DNA from: Xestospongia muta
Lineage: Eukaryota; Porifera; Demospongiae; Haplosclerida; Petrosiidae
Direction: 5' to 3'
Length of the DNA: 64,000 nt
NCBI GenBank assembly: GCA_963693285.1
Contig: OY848917.1
Location: forward strand, 27,591,745 to 27,655,744
Below the pieces are notes generated by a model, which worked only from the letters and a program-made list of their open reading frames with translations, searched no databases and was not told where the DNA came from. Positions 63,030 to 64,000 of this stretch are shown piece by piece; the first letter of the stretch is position 1; each line of letters begins with the position of its first letter. A program made the position numbers and the translations under genes.

Positions 63030-63339
63030 GTGACTGGGTGTAGACCTTCAAGTTTCTCATCTTGCGAAGATGGAACGGAAAGCAATTATTTATTACTAGA
63101 AATCAATCGAGCTTGTAGCCATAGACCAACGAGCATCCAAAGATTCAGGAACTACTGTGGCAATACTTTTGTTTCCCCTAAAGGTTATTTAATTTTAACA
63201 CTTAGTTTTTTATGTGCATTTCGATTTATATTACTACGAATTTTAACACTCTTTATACTGAATATGAAGATAATCTACACCAATTATAATTTTTGTTTTA
63301 TCTCTATCCATTCCTGGCTTTTTTTGGTGATAGTTTTAC
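63030..63339 (+). pseudogene. Transporter N-terminal fragment
   Basis: Matches the first 110 codons of the gene at 54747 (GCRPSS, SCEDGTES, SIQRFRNYC, GYLILTLSFL) with small deletions that shift the frame after LTLSFL. It ends at the point corresponding to LGDRF, where the long minisatellite begins. Confidence 0.8.
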
Positions 63340-63836
63340 CCCTAGCACATGACTATCAAAGTCACACTCCTCCATTAGAAACCCTAGCACATGACTATTG
63401 AAGTCACACTCCTCTATTAGTACCCATAGCACATGACTATTGAAGTCACCCTCCTTCATTAGAAACCCTAGCACATGACTATTGAAGTCACACTCCTCTA
63501 TTAGTACCCATAGCACATGACTATTGAAGTCACCCTCCTTCATTAGAAACCCTAGCACATGACTATCGAAGTCACACTCCTCCATTAGAAACCCTAGCAC
63601 ATGACTATTGAAGTCACACTCCTCTATTAAAACCCATAGCACATGACTATTGAAGTCACACTCCTCCATTGGAAACCCTAGCACATGACTATCGAAGTCA
63701 CACTCCTCTATTAGAAACCCTAGCACATGACTATTGAAGTCACACTCCTCTATTAGAACCCTTAGCACATGACTATTAAAATCACACTCTTCCATTAGAA
63801 CCCATAGCACACGGATATTGAAGTCACACTCCACAA
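63340..63836. repeat. 42-base minisatellite, long array
   Basis: About 12 copies at exact 42-base spacing. Variants alternate (tccattagaaaccct versus tctattagtacccat), giving an 84-base higher-order unit that is repeated near 63405-63572. Since 42 is divisible by three, long frames without stops arise (for example a minus-strand frame with a 14-residue repeat around EECDFNSHVL). These are by-products, not evidence for a protein. Confidence 0.95.
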
Positions 63837-64000
63837 TTGAACCTCTATTACATGATATTAAATCTCAATTGTCTATTTGTATGCTCATTTGTTGATACAT
63901 GCTCTAGTATCATTTTTGTTGTCTTTCTAGTTAGCAATATAAGTAGCAACACTATGTCAACTGTACTGGACTGTTTGATGTTAGTGATTGCTTCATATCA

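Noticed and set aside
63304..63834. 176-codon minus-strand frame with a 14-residue repeat
   Set aside because: It is the translation of a 42-base minisatellite; length divisible by three keeps frames open without selection, and there is no start context, signal or flank conservation.
62518..63836. Repeat arrays as a possible CRISPR
   Set aside because: Units are directly adjacent with no unique spacers, and the genome is eukaryotic.

Overview
The window looks like about 64 kb of a compact, AT-rich demosponge genome. The main evidence is a gene for a secreted short-chain (spongin C4-type) collagen. TRIM-NHL, Death-domain, SRCR-receptor and SLC15-like genes, short introns and many small transposons fit with this. 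No species can be named from the sequence alone. All coordinates, splice sites and repeat borders were read by eye.

Layout. 0-1.1 kb: last exons of a PI3K-regulatory-subunit-like SH2 protein. 1.1-5.9 kb: old diverged tandem repeats and foldback elements. 6-6.8 kb: intact two-exon short-chain collagen gene; a decayed second copy with similar flanks lies at 43-43.9 kb. 8.5-9.7 kb: a small minus-strand ORF facing away from a Death-domain ORF across a more GC-rich gap. 9.9-13.6 kb: transposase remnants, an SLC15 fragment and diverged repeats. 13.66-18.09 kb: a decayed Ty1/copia element with both LTRs, a 5-bp target duplication and a copia-type internal initiator-tRNA primer site.

17.6-39.75 kb is a direct segmental triplication (unit length about 9.1 kb, the third unit partial). 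Each unit starts in the 3' end of the copia element, then carries an intronless 732-codon TRIM-NHL gene (minus strand) and a LINE reverse-transcriptase remnant. Units 1 and 2 also carry a seven-exon gene, assembled here from seven small exons, for a small secreted protein with an acidic repeated pro-region and two five-cysteine modules. This is the best candidate for something undescribed.

39.75-45.9 kb: breakpoint hairpin, tnp2-type transposase remnant, a hAT-like MITE with a perfect 8-bp target duplication, the collagen pseudogene and a 634-bp insertion. 46-50.2 kb (minus): an eight-exon membrane receptor with three SRCR domains and a PPxY-rich tail. 50.4-56.4 kb: a fragment and a nearly complete gene of a POT/SLC15-like transporter; the complete one stops just before its last membrane helix, although the rest of the frame is still open. 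58-61.9 kb (minus): a decayed Ty3/gypsy element. 62.4-64 kb: more transporter fragments, two perfect hairpins and a 42-bp minisatellite.

The genes do not form a pathway. The common theme is local gene families (TRIM-NHL, secreted peptide, collagen, transporter, SRCR exon pairs) growing by tandem duplication in transposon-rich DNA, with innate-recognition and signalling types prominent.
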